A DNA stretch of 64,000 bases, taken from NCBI RefSeq assembly GCF_028198165.1, contig NZ_CP116339.1:4409001-4473000 (forward strand), in the 5' to 3' direction. The DNA is from Pseudoxanthomonas sp. JBR18. Lineage in GTDB: Bacteria; Pseudomonadota; Gammaproteobacteria; Xanthomonadales; Xanthomonadaceae. The position numbers and the translations under genes were made by a program. The notes beneath the pieces are model-generated. The model was not told the DNA's origin. It did not search any database and worked only from the letters and a program-made list of their open reading frames with translations. Positions 38,378 through 50,585 of this stretch are shown here, piece by piece (the first letter of the stretch is position 1; the number at the start of each line of letters is the position of its first letter).

Positions 38378-38950
38378 TCAGGGCGTCGGGGCGACGGGTT
38401 CGTCGACGGGCGCGGCGTGGATGGTCGCACCGCCCGGACGGCCAACGCCACGCACCACGCCATCGATCCGGCGCAGGATGGCCTGGGCCATGTCGCGCCG
38501 CAGTTCGTCGGCCAGGATTTCCCGCTCCGAGGTCGCGCCAGTTAGGTTGGTCGCCTCGGCGACGTAGTCGCGGGAGAGCTCGACCACCTGCTGGGGGACC
38601 AGTTCGCTGCCATCGGCACGCGTGAAGCGGAAGATCACTGCGTAACGCAGGCTGTATTCAAGCGCACGCCCCTGCTCGTCCAGCGCGATCGGCTGGTCTC
38701 CCCAGCGCTCAGACATGATGTCCAGCGTGGCGACCTTGGCTTTGGCGTCGTCCGCCGGAATCGCGCCCGCGCCACGCAGCCCGACGGACAGATCACGCGC
38801 CAGCGGACTGTAAGCGTCGGTCGCGGCCACCTTCACCGGCCCGAGATCGGACGGCAGGGCGATCTTGCTGCGCAGGTGGAAGCCGCAGGCGCTGAGCGAA
38901 ACGGCGAGCAGGATGACGGCCAGCAGCCGCAACGTCGGGGTCGGATTCAT
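38378..38950 (-). CDS. lptE: LPS-assembly lipoprotein LptE
   Basis: Outer-membrane lipoprotein that plugs LptD and delivers LPS to the cell surface. 190 residues. The lipoprotein signal ends LLAVSLSAC with lipidated C22, followed by GFHLRSKIALPSDL, the typical LptE start. The C-terminal tail is Pro/Val-rich. It lies 86 bp after leuS and one base before holA, the standard order. Confidence 0.95.
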   Translation of the reverse strand: MNPTPTLRLLAVILLAVSLSACGFHLRSKIALPSDLGPVKVAATDAYSPLARDLSVGLRGAGAIPADDAKAKVATLDIMSERWGDQPIALDEQGRALEYSLRYAVIFRFTRADGSELVPQQVVELSRDYVAEATNLTGATSEREILADELRRDMAQAILRRIDGVVRGVGRPGGATIHAAPVDEPVAPTP

Positions 38951-39036
38951 GGCAGAGAGTCTGGACGAGGCGCCCAAGGGCGGCAACTGGACGGGCCAAG
39001 AGACTGCCCCACCCAGCGTGAACGCGGCTTGAGACC

Positions 39037-42394
<3,358 letters not shown>

Positions 42395-42570
42395 CGCCGG
42401 TTCCCGAAGGCCAGGCGTGCGGTCACAGGGAGGTGTCGGGAATCGCAGGTCATGGGCCCGGCAGGCTAGCCGTCCCGGGCCGGCTGTCAATGTGGCCGGC
42501 GCCACGCCTTGTATCCTCCGCCGCCCGGCACCATGTGCCCGTCATTGCCTTTGCGAGGAATCCAGCCCAC

Positions 42571-43431
42571 ATGAGCGCCCAGCCGCACGTCTTCAACGCC
42601 ACCACCGACACCTTCGAGGCCGAGGTCCTGCAGCAGTCCCTGCAGGTGCCGGTGATCGTCGACTTCTGGGCGAGCTGGTGCGAGCCGTGCAAGACCCTGG
42701 GACCGATCCTGGACAAGCTGGCGGCCGAGTACCACGGCGCCTTCAAGGTCGCCAAGGTCGATGTCGACCAGGAGCAGCAGCTGGCGGCGATGTTCCAGGT
42801 GCGCTCGATTCCCACCTTGGTGGTGGTCAAGGACGGCCAGGTCCTTGGCGCGATCCCCGGCGCCCTGCCCGAGGGCGAGCTGCGCAAGGTGCTCGAGCAG
42901 ATCGGCGTGCAGCCGGCCGCCAATGAGGAAGAGGCCGAGCCGGAGGAACTGACCCCGCTGTCTCCGGCCGAGCAGATCGCCGAACTGCGCAAGGGCATCG
43001 CCGCCGAGCCGGACAAGGACGAGTTGAAGCTGGACCTGGCCTTGGCCCTGCTGCGCAGCGGCGAGGTGGAAGAAGCCGGCGGCCTGCTGGAGAACCTGCC
43101 GGCGAACCTGGCCACCGACGACCGCGCAGTCAACGCGCACGCCCGCCTGGCCTTCGCCGCCCAGCTCAAGGGCGCTCCCGATCCGGCCGCGCTGGAACAG
43201 GCGCTGGCGGCCGACGAGGGCGACCTGCGCGCGCGTCACCTGCTGGGCGTGCACAAGCTGGTGGCCGGCGATGCCGAAGGCGCCCTGGCGCAGTTCATCG
43301 AGTTGCTGCGCCGGGACCGCGCCTGGGAAGACGGCCTGGCCAAGAAGACCCTGATCGACGCCTTCCGGGTGATCGAGGACGAGGACCTGGTGGGCACCTA
43401 TCGCCGCAAGATGTCCGCGCTGCTGTTCTGA
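42571..43431 (+). CDS. cnoX: CnoX (YbbN)-type thioredoxin-TPR co-chaperone
   Basis: A chaperedoxin that protects proteins from oxidation and hands them to GroEL or DnaK. 286 residues: N-terminal thioredoxin domain with DFWASWCEPC (C37, C40), an acidic linker (EEEAEPEELTPLSP), and C-terminal TPR-like repeats ending GTYRRKMSALLF, typical of YbbN. Unlike E. coli CnoX, which has lost the N-terminal active-site cysteine, this protein keeps a full CxxC, so it may be redox-active. GAGGA lies upstream of the chosen ATG. Confidence 0.9.
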   Translation: MSAQPHVFNATTDTFEAEVLQQSLQVPVIVDFWASWCEPCKTLGPILDKLAAEYHGAFKVAKVDVDQEQQLAAMFQVRSIPTLVVVKDGQVLGAIPGALPEGELRKVLEQIGVQPAANEEEAEPEELTPLSPAEQIAELRKGIAAEPDKDELKLDLALALLRSGEVEEAGGLLENLPANLATDDRAVNAHARLAFAAQLKGAPDPAALEQALAADEGDLRARHLLGVHKLVAGDAEGALAQFIELLRRDRAWEDGLAKKTLIDAFRVIEDEDLVGTYRRKMSALLF

Positions 43432-43479
43432 ACCAGGGCGCACCCGGCGCAGTTTCCGGCGCCACGAGCATCTGAAAAT

Positions 43480-43550
43480 CCGTGGGAGCCGCGACAGCGG
43501 CGATGGGCTTTGCGCAGCATGCCTGATCGCCGCTGTAGCGGCTCCCACGG
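43480..43550. repeat. REP-like inverted pair
   Basis: Two 25-bp arms (43480-43504 and 43526-43550) are inverted copies with one mismatch; the left arm begins CCGTGGGAGCCGC. Each arm also folds on itself (GCCGC / GCGGC around a 4-nt loop). The GTGGGAGC head and GCGGCGAT tail resemble REP elements mobilised by RAYT transposases in pseudomonads and xanthomonads. It lies downstream of cnoX, where it could stabilise the 3' end. No RAYT gene is in the window. Confidence 0.75.
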
Positions 43551-43646
43551 TTGTTTCCAGCGCCCAGGAAGTCATCGGGCAACGCCACTCCATACTAATG
43601 CGTATGTTAGCCTCGCCTCCCGCCTGATCTCCGCCCTCGCCCGCCG

Positions 43647-44117
43647 ATGAAACCCTCCACCCTGCGCCACGGCCTGAATCTGTGGCCGCCGTTCCTGTTC
43701 ACCGGCATCCATGTCGCGGCGATCGCGCCGGACTGGCGCCACGCGCGGGTGGAACTGCGCATGCGGCCGTGGAACCGCAACTACGTGGGCACCCATTTCG
43801 GGGGCAGCCTGTTCGCCATGACCGATCCGTTCTGGATGCTGCTGGTGATGCACTGCCTGGGCCGGGATTACTTCGTGTGGGACAAGGCCGGGGAGATCGA
43901 GTTCGTCAAACCCGGACGCGGCACCGTGAGCGCCGATTTCCGCATCGATGCGGCCACCCTGGATCAACTGCGCCTGGCCACCGCCGGCGGCGCCAAGCAC
44001 CTGCATTGGTTCGAGCTGGACGTGGTCGATGCGGACGGCGAGGTCGTGGCCCGGGTGCGCAAGCAGCTCTATGTCCGGCTCAAGCCGGCCGCGCGCGGCG
44101 CGCCGGCCGAGGCCTGA
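43647..44117 (+). CDS. DUF4442 hotdog-fold protein (thioesterase-like)
   Basis: 156 residues with a single hotdog domain: WNRNYVGTHFGGSLFAMTDP (strand, then a helix with T-H-F-G-G-S) and FVWDKAGEIEFVKPGRG match the DUF4442/thioesterase group. Family members probably hydrolyse acyl-CoA thioesters; substrate unknown. The upstream region has CATAC/GTATG around TAATGC at 43591-43606, which might belong to its promoter. Confidence 0.8.
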   Translation: MKPSTLRHGLNLWPPFLFTGIHVAAIAPDWRHARVELRMRPWNRNYVGTHFGGSLFAMTDPFWMLLVMHCLGRDYFVWDKAGEIEFVKPGRGTVSADFRIDAATLDQLRLATAGGAKHLHWFELDVVDADGEVVARVRKQLYVRLKPAARGAPAEA

Positions 44118-44138
44118 GCCGCCCCCGCCTTTCAGTGC

Positions 44139-45425
44139 TCAATCGGCCCGCGAGGCGGGCAAGGGGATACCCCAGCGCGCCTGCCCGTCCTGCGGCGCGA
44201 ACAGCGGCATCGACAGGGTCTTGTGTTCGGCGTCCAGCCGCAGCGCACGCCCTTGCCTGAGCGTTTCAGGCAAATCGTCCAGGGTCTTGCCCGGGTTGGC
44301 GCGCAGCCACAAGGCCACCGACACCAGCCGGGCCTGCGCGACACCATCCTGCAGACGTCGCAGGTGTGGGGCGAAATCCGCTGTTTCCATGTTGCTCAAC
44401 ACGCAGCCGGCCGCATTGGCGATGCAGCGGACATTCCAGCCAGTCCCAAGATCCGCCGGCACGGTAACCGGCTTGTCCGCCTTCACCTGCGCCTGGCCAG
44501 GCGCCTGGCAGGTCCACGCCGGACGCACGGCCATGCGCGCCAGGGTCTTGCCCGGGTCGAACAGCCAGCGCCCTTCGGCTGCGCCCGCGCCCTCGACCAG
44601 CCGCCAGCCACCGGCTTGCACATTGGCGCTGATGTAGGAGAACTCGCCCTGCATCGCCGCGCAGATGCCGCCCTGCGCGAACGGCGCAAAGGCGTCCTGG
44701 CAGTCCTCGGGCAACGCGGCGTCGGCCGGCATCTGCGCCAGCATCTCGGCGAACAGGTTCGCCGAACCGCGCAGCATCGCCAGCGAGATCATGCCGTCGG
44801 CCAGCGTGTCCGGGCGTTTCCACAGCATCCGCGCGGTCCTGGCGTCGCGGCAGACGCCGGCCAGCGCCTCGGTACGGTGCCCGCGCACGAAGGCCAGCGC
44901 ATGCCCGGTCTGTGGCGCGCCCAGTGCCTGGTAGGTGGGCATGGGCATCGTCAGTCCCAGCGGAAAGGGGTTATGCACGTAGTCCGCCTCACCCAAGGCC
45001 TCCACCCGCGCGCTCAGGCCGGCGTTGCGGGCCACCAGTGCGGCGTAGGCGGCCTGGTTGCCGCGTACTCGGGCCAGGCAGTCCTGGTCGGGCCAGCTGC
45101 AGGCCCGCAGCCCCGGCACACCATTGACCTGTTCGTGCGGCCACTGCTTCTCGGCGGTGGTGACAAAGCCCTCCGGTGACTTGGCATAGGCCGCCAGGTC
45201 GGCTTTCAGCACGGCGGCCTGTTCGTCGGCGGGCACCGCGTACGGAAGCAGCCAGAGCTGGGCGAAGCCGTTGCGGCCGGCAGGCGGTTTGCCTGGCGTC
45301 AGGGCCTCCAGCGCCGCACGCTCGGCCCGCGTCGGGCCCATCGCCCGGGAGATGCCATAAGCCCCCAGCGCCAGCACGACGACCGCCAGCAGGGTGGCCC
45401 CGATCCACTTCAATACCCGCACCAT
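44139..45425 (-). CDS. Membrane-anchored protein of unknown function
   Basis: 428 residues, not recognised. The N-terminus has one hydrophobic segment (WIGATLLAVVVLALGAYGIS), then a long soluble region that is probably periplasmic. It has several Cys pairs (for example near ACSWPDQDCLA and CIANAAGCVL), which suggests disulfides. The ATG at 45425 has AGGAG 7 nt upstream. It is divergent from the DUF502 gene and convergent with the thioesterase-like gene. Confidence 0.75.
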   Translation of the reverse strand: MVRVLKWIGATLLAVVVLALGAYGISRAMGPTRAERAALEALTPGKPPAGRNGFAQLWLLPYAVPADEQAAVLKADLAAYAKSPEGFVTTAEKQWPHEQVNGVPGLRACSWPDQDCLARVRGNQAAYAALVARNAGLSARVEALGEADYVHNPFPLGLTMPMPTYQALGAPQTGHALAFVRGHRTEALAGVCRDARTARMLWKRPDTLADGMISLAMLRGSANLFAEMLAQMPADAALPEDCQDAFAPFAQGGICAAMQGEFSYISANVQAGGWRLVEGAGAAEGRWLFDPGKTLARMAVRPAWTCQAPGQAQVKADKPVTVPADLGTGWNVRCIANAAGCVLSNMETADFAPHLRRLQDGVAQARLVSVALWLRANPGKTLDDLPETLRQGRALRLDAEHKTLSMPLFAPQDGQARWGIPLPASRAD

Positions 45426-45493
45426 CACCACACTCCTTTCCTTTCCTGTCCTGGCGCGCGCTGCGCGCCTTGAGCGCGCCATACAATACCGGC

Positions 45494-46165
45494 ATGTCCG
45501 CCCACACCCCACGCCCTTCCCTGCAGAGCCTTTTCCTCACCGGCCTGCTCACCCTGTTGCCGATCTGGCTGACCTGGGTCGTCGTCAAGTTCGTCTTCGT
45601 GCTGCTGTCCGATGCCAGCAAGCCGCTCGTCGAGCCCATTTCCCGCAGCATCGCCAACGATTTCCCCGGCATGGCGTCCTGGCTCAACGGGCAGTCGGTG
45701 CAGGCGGTCATCGCCCTGGTCGCCACGCTGCTGGTGATCCTGCTGGCCGGTTTCCTCGCCCGTCGGGTGGTCGGGCAGACGCTGCTGCGCTGGTTCGAGG
45801 CCCTGATCCTGCGCGTGCCGCTGGCCAGCACCATCTACACCAGTTCGCGCCAGTTGCTGGACATGCTGCAGACCAAGCCCGGCAGCACCCAGCGCGTGGT
45901 GCTCATCGACTTCCCGCACCGGGAGATGAAGTCCGTCGGCCTGGTGACGCGGGTCATGCGCGAGGAAGGCACCGGCCGCGAACTGGCCGCCGTCTACGTG
46001 CCCACCACGCCCAACCCGACTAGCGGGTATCTGGAGATCGTGCCGGTGGAACTGCTCACCCCGACCGACTGGAGCGTGGACCAGGCCATGAGCTTCATCA
46101 TCTCCGGCGGTGCGGTGGCGCCCGATTCGATGCCCTTCACCCGCGCCGGCGACCAGCGCCGGTGA
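45494..46165 (+). CDS. DUF502 family membrane protein
   Basis: 223 residues. Two N-terminal membrane segments (FLTGLLTLLPIWLTWVVVKF and VIALVATLLVILLAGFLA) are followed by the family core: VPLASTIYTSSRQLLDML, VVLIDFPHREMKSVGLVT and YVPTTPNPTSGYLEIVP. DUF502 proteins are conserved inner-membrane proteins without a firm role. The stop overlaps the start of the next gene by 4 nt. Confidence 0.9.
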   Translation: MSAHTPRPSLQSLFLTGLLTLLPIWLTWVVVKFVFVLLSDASKPLVEPISRSIANDFPGMASWLNGQSVQAVIALVATLLVILLAGFLARRVVGQTLLRWFEALILRVPLASTIYTSSRQLLDMLQTKPGSTQRVVLIDFPHREMKSVGLVTRVMREEGTGRELAAVYVPTTPNPTSGYLEIVPVELLTPTDWSVDQAMSFIISGGAVAPDSMPFTRAGDQRR

Positions 46166-46941
46166 GCGTGGTGGCGCGCACCCTGGACGACCGGGCGGTG
46201 CGATTGTTCATCGCGCTGGCGGCGTTCCTGTGCGTCAACGCGGTGCTGGCCGAGTTCATCGGGGTCAAGATCTTCGCCCTGGAGGACACCCTGGGCATCG
46301 ACCCGCTGCAGTGGAACCTGTTCGGCCAGACCGGCTCGCTGAGCTTCACCGTCGGCACGCTGCTGTGGCCGTTCGTGTTCGTGCTGACCGACACCATCAA
46401 TGAGTTCTTCGGCCGCCGCGGCGTGCAGTTCATCTCCTGGGTCGCAGTGGCGCTGATCGTGTACGGGTTCGCGTTCGCCTATCTGGCCATCCATGCCGCC
46501 CCGGCCGCGTGGTGGGTGACCGTGGCCGCGCCGCAGGGCGTGCCGGACTACCAAGCCGCATTCGCGGCGATCTTCGGCCAGGGGCTGTGGTCGATCGGTG
46601 GGTCGATCGTGGCCTTCCTGCTGGGCCAGCTGATCGACGTGTGGGTGTTCCACCGCATCCGCACCGCGACCGGCGAGCGCCACGTGTGGCTGCGCGCAAC
46701 CGGGTCAACGGCGGTCTCGCAGCTGGTCGATAGTTTCGTGGTGATCTACATCGCCTTCGTGCTGGGCCCGCAGCACTGGTCGCTGCCGCGCTTTTTCGCC
46801 ATCAGCACGGTCAACTACGGCTACAAGATGCTGGCGGCCGTGGCGATGATCCCGTTGCTGTACCTGATGCGCCACGCGATCCGCGCCTACCTGGGCCATG
46901 CGCGCGAGGAGCAACTGCGGCTGGAAGCCGCGGCGGACTAA
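46162..46941 (+). CDS. yhhQ: Queuosine precursor transporter (YhhQ/Vut_1 family)
   Basis: An inner-membrane importer of queuosine precursors (preQ0/preQ1 in E. coli YhhQ). 259 residues with about six membrane segments. Family landmarks are LAEFIGVKIF, FVLTDTINEFFGRRG and STAVSQLVDSFVVIYIAF. The GTG start at 46162 lies in the stop of the DUF502 gene (GTGA overlap), so the two are coupled. The central insertion after the third segment is a little long. Confidence 0.9.
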   Translation: MSVVARTLDDRAVRLFIALAAFLCVNAVLAEFIGVKIFALEDTLGIDPLQWNLFGQTGSLSFTVGTLLWPFVFVLTDTINEFFGRRGVQFISWVAVALIVYGFAFAYLAIHAAPAAWWVTVAAPQGVPDYQAAFAAIFGQGLWSIGGSIVAFLLGQLIDVWVFHRIRTATGERHVWLRATGSTAVSQLVDSFVVIYIAFVLGPQHWSLPRFFAISTVNYGYKMLAAVAMIPLLYLMRHAIRAYLGHAREEQLRLEAAAD

Positions 46942-47079
46942 CGGCGCGCCCGCAGCAGCGGCACACCACCCTGTGCGTACTTGCGCCGGCGCACAGAGCC
47001 GTCTCATCGTCGCGGTGATCCCGACCTTCAAGGATCGCCATGCAATGGCAATCCGCTTGTCCTCAAGCCGGGCGCCGCC

Positions 47080-48678
47080 TCAGCCCAGGTCGCCGATCAC
47101 CACCTGCGCGGCATTGTGTCCTGGCGCTCCGGTCACCCCGCCACCGGGATGGGTGCCGGCCCCGCACAGGTACAGGCCCGGAATCGCGCCGCGATAGCCG
47201 GCCTGGCCCAGCGCCGGGCGCGATGAGAACAGCTGGTTGAGGGTCAGGGCACCGTGGAAGATGTCGCCGCCGACCAGGCCGAAGTCGCGCTCAAGGTCCA
47301 GCGGGCTCTTGATCTGCCGGCCCAGGACCGAGGCGGCGAAGCCCGGCGCATAGCGCTCGACCGTGGCGATCATCAGGTCGGCGACCTCTTCGCGGTATGC
47401 GTCCCAGCTGCGCCCATCGGGCAGCTCCGGCGCCACGTGCTGGCAGAACAGGCTGGCCACGTGCTGGCCTGGCGGCGCCAGCGAATCGTCCAGCGTCGAA
47501 GGGATCAGCAGCTCGACGATGGGGTCGCGTGCCCAGCCATGCGCCTTCGCATCGAGGTAGGCCCTGTCCATGTATTGCAGCGACGGCGCCAGGATGATGC
47601 CGGCGGTCAGGTGGTCGCCTTCGCCCGGCAAGGCGGTGAACGAGGGCAGCCGGTCCAGCGCGACATTCATCCGGAAGGTGCCGGAGCCGCAACGCCAGTG
47701 GCGCATGCGTTCAGCGGTCGGCTGCGGCACGTGCTCGGCGCGCAGCAGGCGCTGGTAGAGCAGCTTGGGATTGACGTTGGCCACCACGCAGCGTGCGCGC
47801 AGGATCTCGCCGGTGTGCAGGCGCACGCCAACCGCGCGACCGCCTTCGACCAGCACCTCGTCCACGCCGGCGTCGGTGCGCAACGTGGCGCCGGCCGCGC
47901 GCGCCGCAGCCGCCATGGCCTGGGTGATGGCGCCCATGCCGCCGATCGCATGTCCCCAGGCCCCCTTGACTCCATCAACCTCGCCGAACACGTGATGCAG
48001 CAGCACGTAGGCGCTGCCCGGCGTGTAGGGGCTGGCGTAGTGGCCGACCACGCCGTCGAAACCAAGCAGCGCCTTGATCGGCGCGCTCTCGAACCAGCGG
48101 TCCAGGTATTCGCCGGCCGAGAGCACGAACAGATCCAACATTTCCTGCCGCAGGGTCTGGTCCAGCGACATCAGCCGGCGGCCCAGCTGCGCGCCGCGCA
48201 GCAGTTCGGGCAGCGCCTTCCACCAGCCATCGCCGGTGATATTCGGCGGCGGCTGCAGGGCCAGCGCGCGCAACACATCGGCCATGGCCTCCAGCCGCGC
48301 TTCGTAGGCCGGCAAGGCCTCGGCGTCGCGCCGGGAGAATTTGGCCACCTGCGCCTGGGTCTGCCCGGCGCCAGTCAGCAGGAACTGCCCATCGGGCAGC
48401 GGCAGGAAGTTGCCGCGCCTGCGCTGGACGATGCGCAGGCCTTGGCCATGCAGGTCCAAGTCGGCGATCACCTTGGGTTGCAGCAGCGAGACGGTGTAGG
48501 AGGCCACCGAGTTGCGGAAGCCGGGGTGGAATTCCTCGGTCACCGCCGCCCCACCGAGCACCCCGCGCCGCTCCAGGACGGTCACCTTCAACCCGGCGCG
48601 TGCCAGGTAGGCCGCGCAGGTCAGGCCGTTGTGGCCGCCACCGACCAGGAGGACGTCGCAGGACGTGGCGCCGCGCAT
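47080..48678 (-). CDS. FAD-dependent oxidoreductase, PYROXD2/phytoene-desaturase-like
   Basis: A 532-residue flavoprotein. The N-terminal dinucleotide fold is VLLVGGGHNGLTCAAYLARAGLKVTVLERR. The C-terminal FAD motif is AIPGLYLCGAGTHPGGGVTG followed by APGHNAA, as in PYROXD2 and carotenoid desaturase relatives. The middle contains GHAIGGMGAITQAMAAAARAAGA, typical of this group. Substrate unknown; no carotenoid genes are nearby, so crt function is not suggested. Confidence 0.88.
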   Translation of the reverse strand: MRGATSCDVLLVGGGHNGLTCAAYLARAGLKVTVLERRGVLGGAAVTEEFHPGFRNSVASYTVSLLQPKVIADLDLHGQGLRIVQRRRGNFLPLPDGQFLLTGAGQTQAQVAKFSRRDAEALPAYEARLEAMADVLRALALQPPPNITGDGWWKALPELLRGAQLGRRLMSLDQTLRQEMLDLFVLSAGEYLDRWFESAPIKALLGFDGVVGHYASPYTPGSAYVLLHHVFGEVDGVKGAWGHAIGGMGAITQAMAAAARAAGATLRTDAGVDEVLVEGGRAVGVRLHTGEILRARCVVANVNPKLLYQRLLRAEHVPQPTAERMRHWRCGSGTFRMNVALDRLPSFTALPGEGDHLTAGIILAPSLQYMDRAYLDAKAHGWARDPIVELLIPSTLDDSLAPPGQHVASLFCQHVAPELPDGRSWDAYREEVADLMIATVERYAPGFAASVLGRQIKSPLDLERDFGLVGGDIFHGALTLNQLFSSRPALGQAGYRGAIPGLYLCGAGTHPGGGVTGAPGHNAAQVVIGDLG

Positions 48679-48836
48679 CAGGCAGAATTCCGTGACGGCT
48701 TACACAATCTGCGGCTGGCGTTCATGACGTTGCACGGATCAGGGGAAGGACCGAAATGGGACACCACATGCCGGGCAGGACCGAATGCGCAGGGTAGCGT
48801 GAACACAGATCCTCCCCAACACGAACCCATCGCCTG

Positions 48837-50459
48837 ATGCGCGCGCTGAGATCCATCCGCCGCAGCCGGGCGCATGTCGGTGAGCGCGTCTTGACCGGCG
48901 TCGGGGCCGCGGCACTGGTGATGCTGTTGACCCTTTCCGGCCTCACCGCGCCCCTGGATCGTGGCCTGTTCGACCGCCTTGCCGGCGCACGCCATGCCCA
49001 GGGAGAGCAGCAGGTGGTCGTGGTCGCCATCGACGCCCCCAGCGTGAGTCAGCTCGGGCCATGGCCATGGTCGCGACGCGAACTGGCGCATCTGGTGGAT
49101 CGCCTGACCGCCGCTGGTACCCGCGCAATCGGCCTGGACCTGCTGCTGGCCCAGCCCAGTCTCTACGATCCCGAAGGTGACGCGCTGCTTGCGCAGGCGA
49201 TACGCCGCAACGGTGCGGTGGTGTTGCCGGTCATGGCCGACCTGCCCGCGCCGCCGCAGCCGGCCACGGCCCTGCTGCCCGCCCCGAGCCTGGCTGAGGC
49301 CGCCGCGGCGCTGGGCCATGTGGAAGTCACCACCGACCCCGATGGCATGCCACGCCAACTCGACTTGCGTGCGGGGCTGGGCACACCACGCTGGCCTGCG
49401 TTCTCACTCGTGCTCGAGTCCCTGGCGACCCACGGCACTGCGCTTCCCGCCCGCCATGCCAGACACCGCGCCGTCGCCACATCCGACGCACGGCCGGAGA
49501 CCTGGTCGGGAACCGAAACGGTCCTGCTGGCCTACCCACGTGGCGGTGGCATCGAGCACGTCCCGGCCGCCGGTGTCCTGGACGGCCGCATCGGCGCCGA
49601 GCGCCTGGCGGGGCGGGTCGCGATCGTCGGCCGCACCGATGACGCCGCGGCCGGCGAGGTGACGGTGCCCGGCATGGCGCACCAGTTGGCGCCGGTGGAT
49701 ATACAGGCCAATGCGGTGGCGCGCCTGCTTGAGGACCGCGCGATCTGGCCCATCCCGATCCTGGCGCAGGTCTCGCTCGCCGTTGTCCTGGTCTGCCTGC
49801 CCCTGCTGCTGCTCGGGCTGCCGGGCATGCACACGCTCTGGGTGCCGATGGGGCTGGCCGTGGCCCTGGTGGGCCTGCTGTGCTGGGCCTTGCTGCTGGC
49901 CGGCGCGTGGTTTCCTCCCATGGCCGCCCTGCTGGTCTTGATGATCGGTGTGGTGACCGGCGTGGTCAGCAGTTGGCTGCGCACGCGCCGCCAGTCGCGC
50001 CTGGACGCGGGCACCGGAACCGCCAACCGCGCCTGGTTCGACACCCGTCTGGAGCGCGATGTCCGCACCGCGCGCCGTCGCGGACGGCCGCTGTCCTTGT
50101 TGCTGGTGGAGGCGCGCGGCCCCGGGCCGCAGCTGCCCGGGCAACGCGGGGAGCTGGCCCTGCCGCTGGCTGCCGCCCTGCGCCTGCGCCTGCGCCGGCC
50201 CGCCGATCTGATCGCCCGTCTCGATGCCGGGCGCTTCGCCGCGCTGCTGCCGGACACCGGCGCCGACACCGCCACTGCGCTGGCCACCGCGCTGATGGTG
50301 GACCTGGAAGGCCGGCCCGGCCGCCCCGGGCCCGCGGCCCGTGGCAACGGCCTGCGCATGGGCCTGGCCACCCTCCACGCCGAGGACGCCCGCGGCAGCG
50401 ACCTGTTGCTGCGCGCCACCCGCGACCTGGTGGCCGCCCGCGACCCCCTGGCGCCCTGA
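48837..50459 (+). CDS. CHASE2-domain membrane sensor with degenerate GGDEF domain
   Basis: 540 residues. An N-terminal membrane segment (about 18-38) precedes a periplasmic CHASE2 sensor domain (about 40-300; [40 protein letters not shown]). Three more membrane segments follow (about 305-380), then a C-terminal region shaped like GGDEF: DAGTGTANRAWFDTRLERDV matches the usual D-x-L-T-G-L-x-N-R start. The active site is RLDAGRF (461-467) instead of R-x-G-G-D-E-F, and the neighbouring metal-binding Asp pattern is lost. Diguanylate cyclase activity is therefore unlikely; it may be a sensor with a protein-binding output. Confidence 0.82.
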   Translation: MRALRSIRRSRAHVGERVLTGVGAAALVMLLTLSGLTAPLDRGLFDRLAGARHAQGEQQVVVVAIDAPSVSQLGPWPWSRRELAHLVDRLTAAGTRAIGLDLLLAQPSLYDPEGDALLAQAIRRNGAVVLPVMADLPAPPQPATALLPAPSLAEAAAALGHVEVTTDPDGMPRQLDLRAGLGTPRWPAFSLVLESLATHGTALPARHARHRAVATSDARPETWSGTETVLLAYPRGGGIEHVPAAGVLDGRIGAERLAGRVAIVGRTDDAAAGEVTVPGMAHQLAPVDIQANAVARLLEDRAIWPIPILAQVSLAVVLVCLPLLLLGLPGMHTLWVPMGLAVALVGLLCWALLLAGAWFPPMAALLVLMIGVVTGVVSSWLRTRRQSRLDAGTGTANRAWFDTRLERDVRTARRRGRPLSLLLVEARGPGPQLPGQRGELALPLAAALRLRLRRPADLIARLDAGRFAALLPDTGADTATALATALMVDLEGRPGRPGPAARGNGLRMGLATLHAEDARGSDLLLRATRDLVAARDPLAP

Positions 50460-50585
50460 GCCCGGGCGCCAGCCGGTGCCCATGACCTTCGACACCGGCC
50501 CGCCTCCCGGCGCCACGTTACAGTCCCACGATTGCCCGGACCACCCGCGGCAAGAGCGACTTCACGGTTATCCAAGGGAGCCTAC

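Noticed and set aside
45462..45493. TTGAGC/TACAAT promoter for the DUF502 gene
   Set aside because: The spacer is only about 7 bp, far too short for sigma-70.
47080..48678. Carotenoid desaturase (crtI) call
   Set aside because: FAD motifs fit, but no carotenoid genes are nearby and the PYROXD2-like group fits better.
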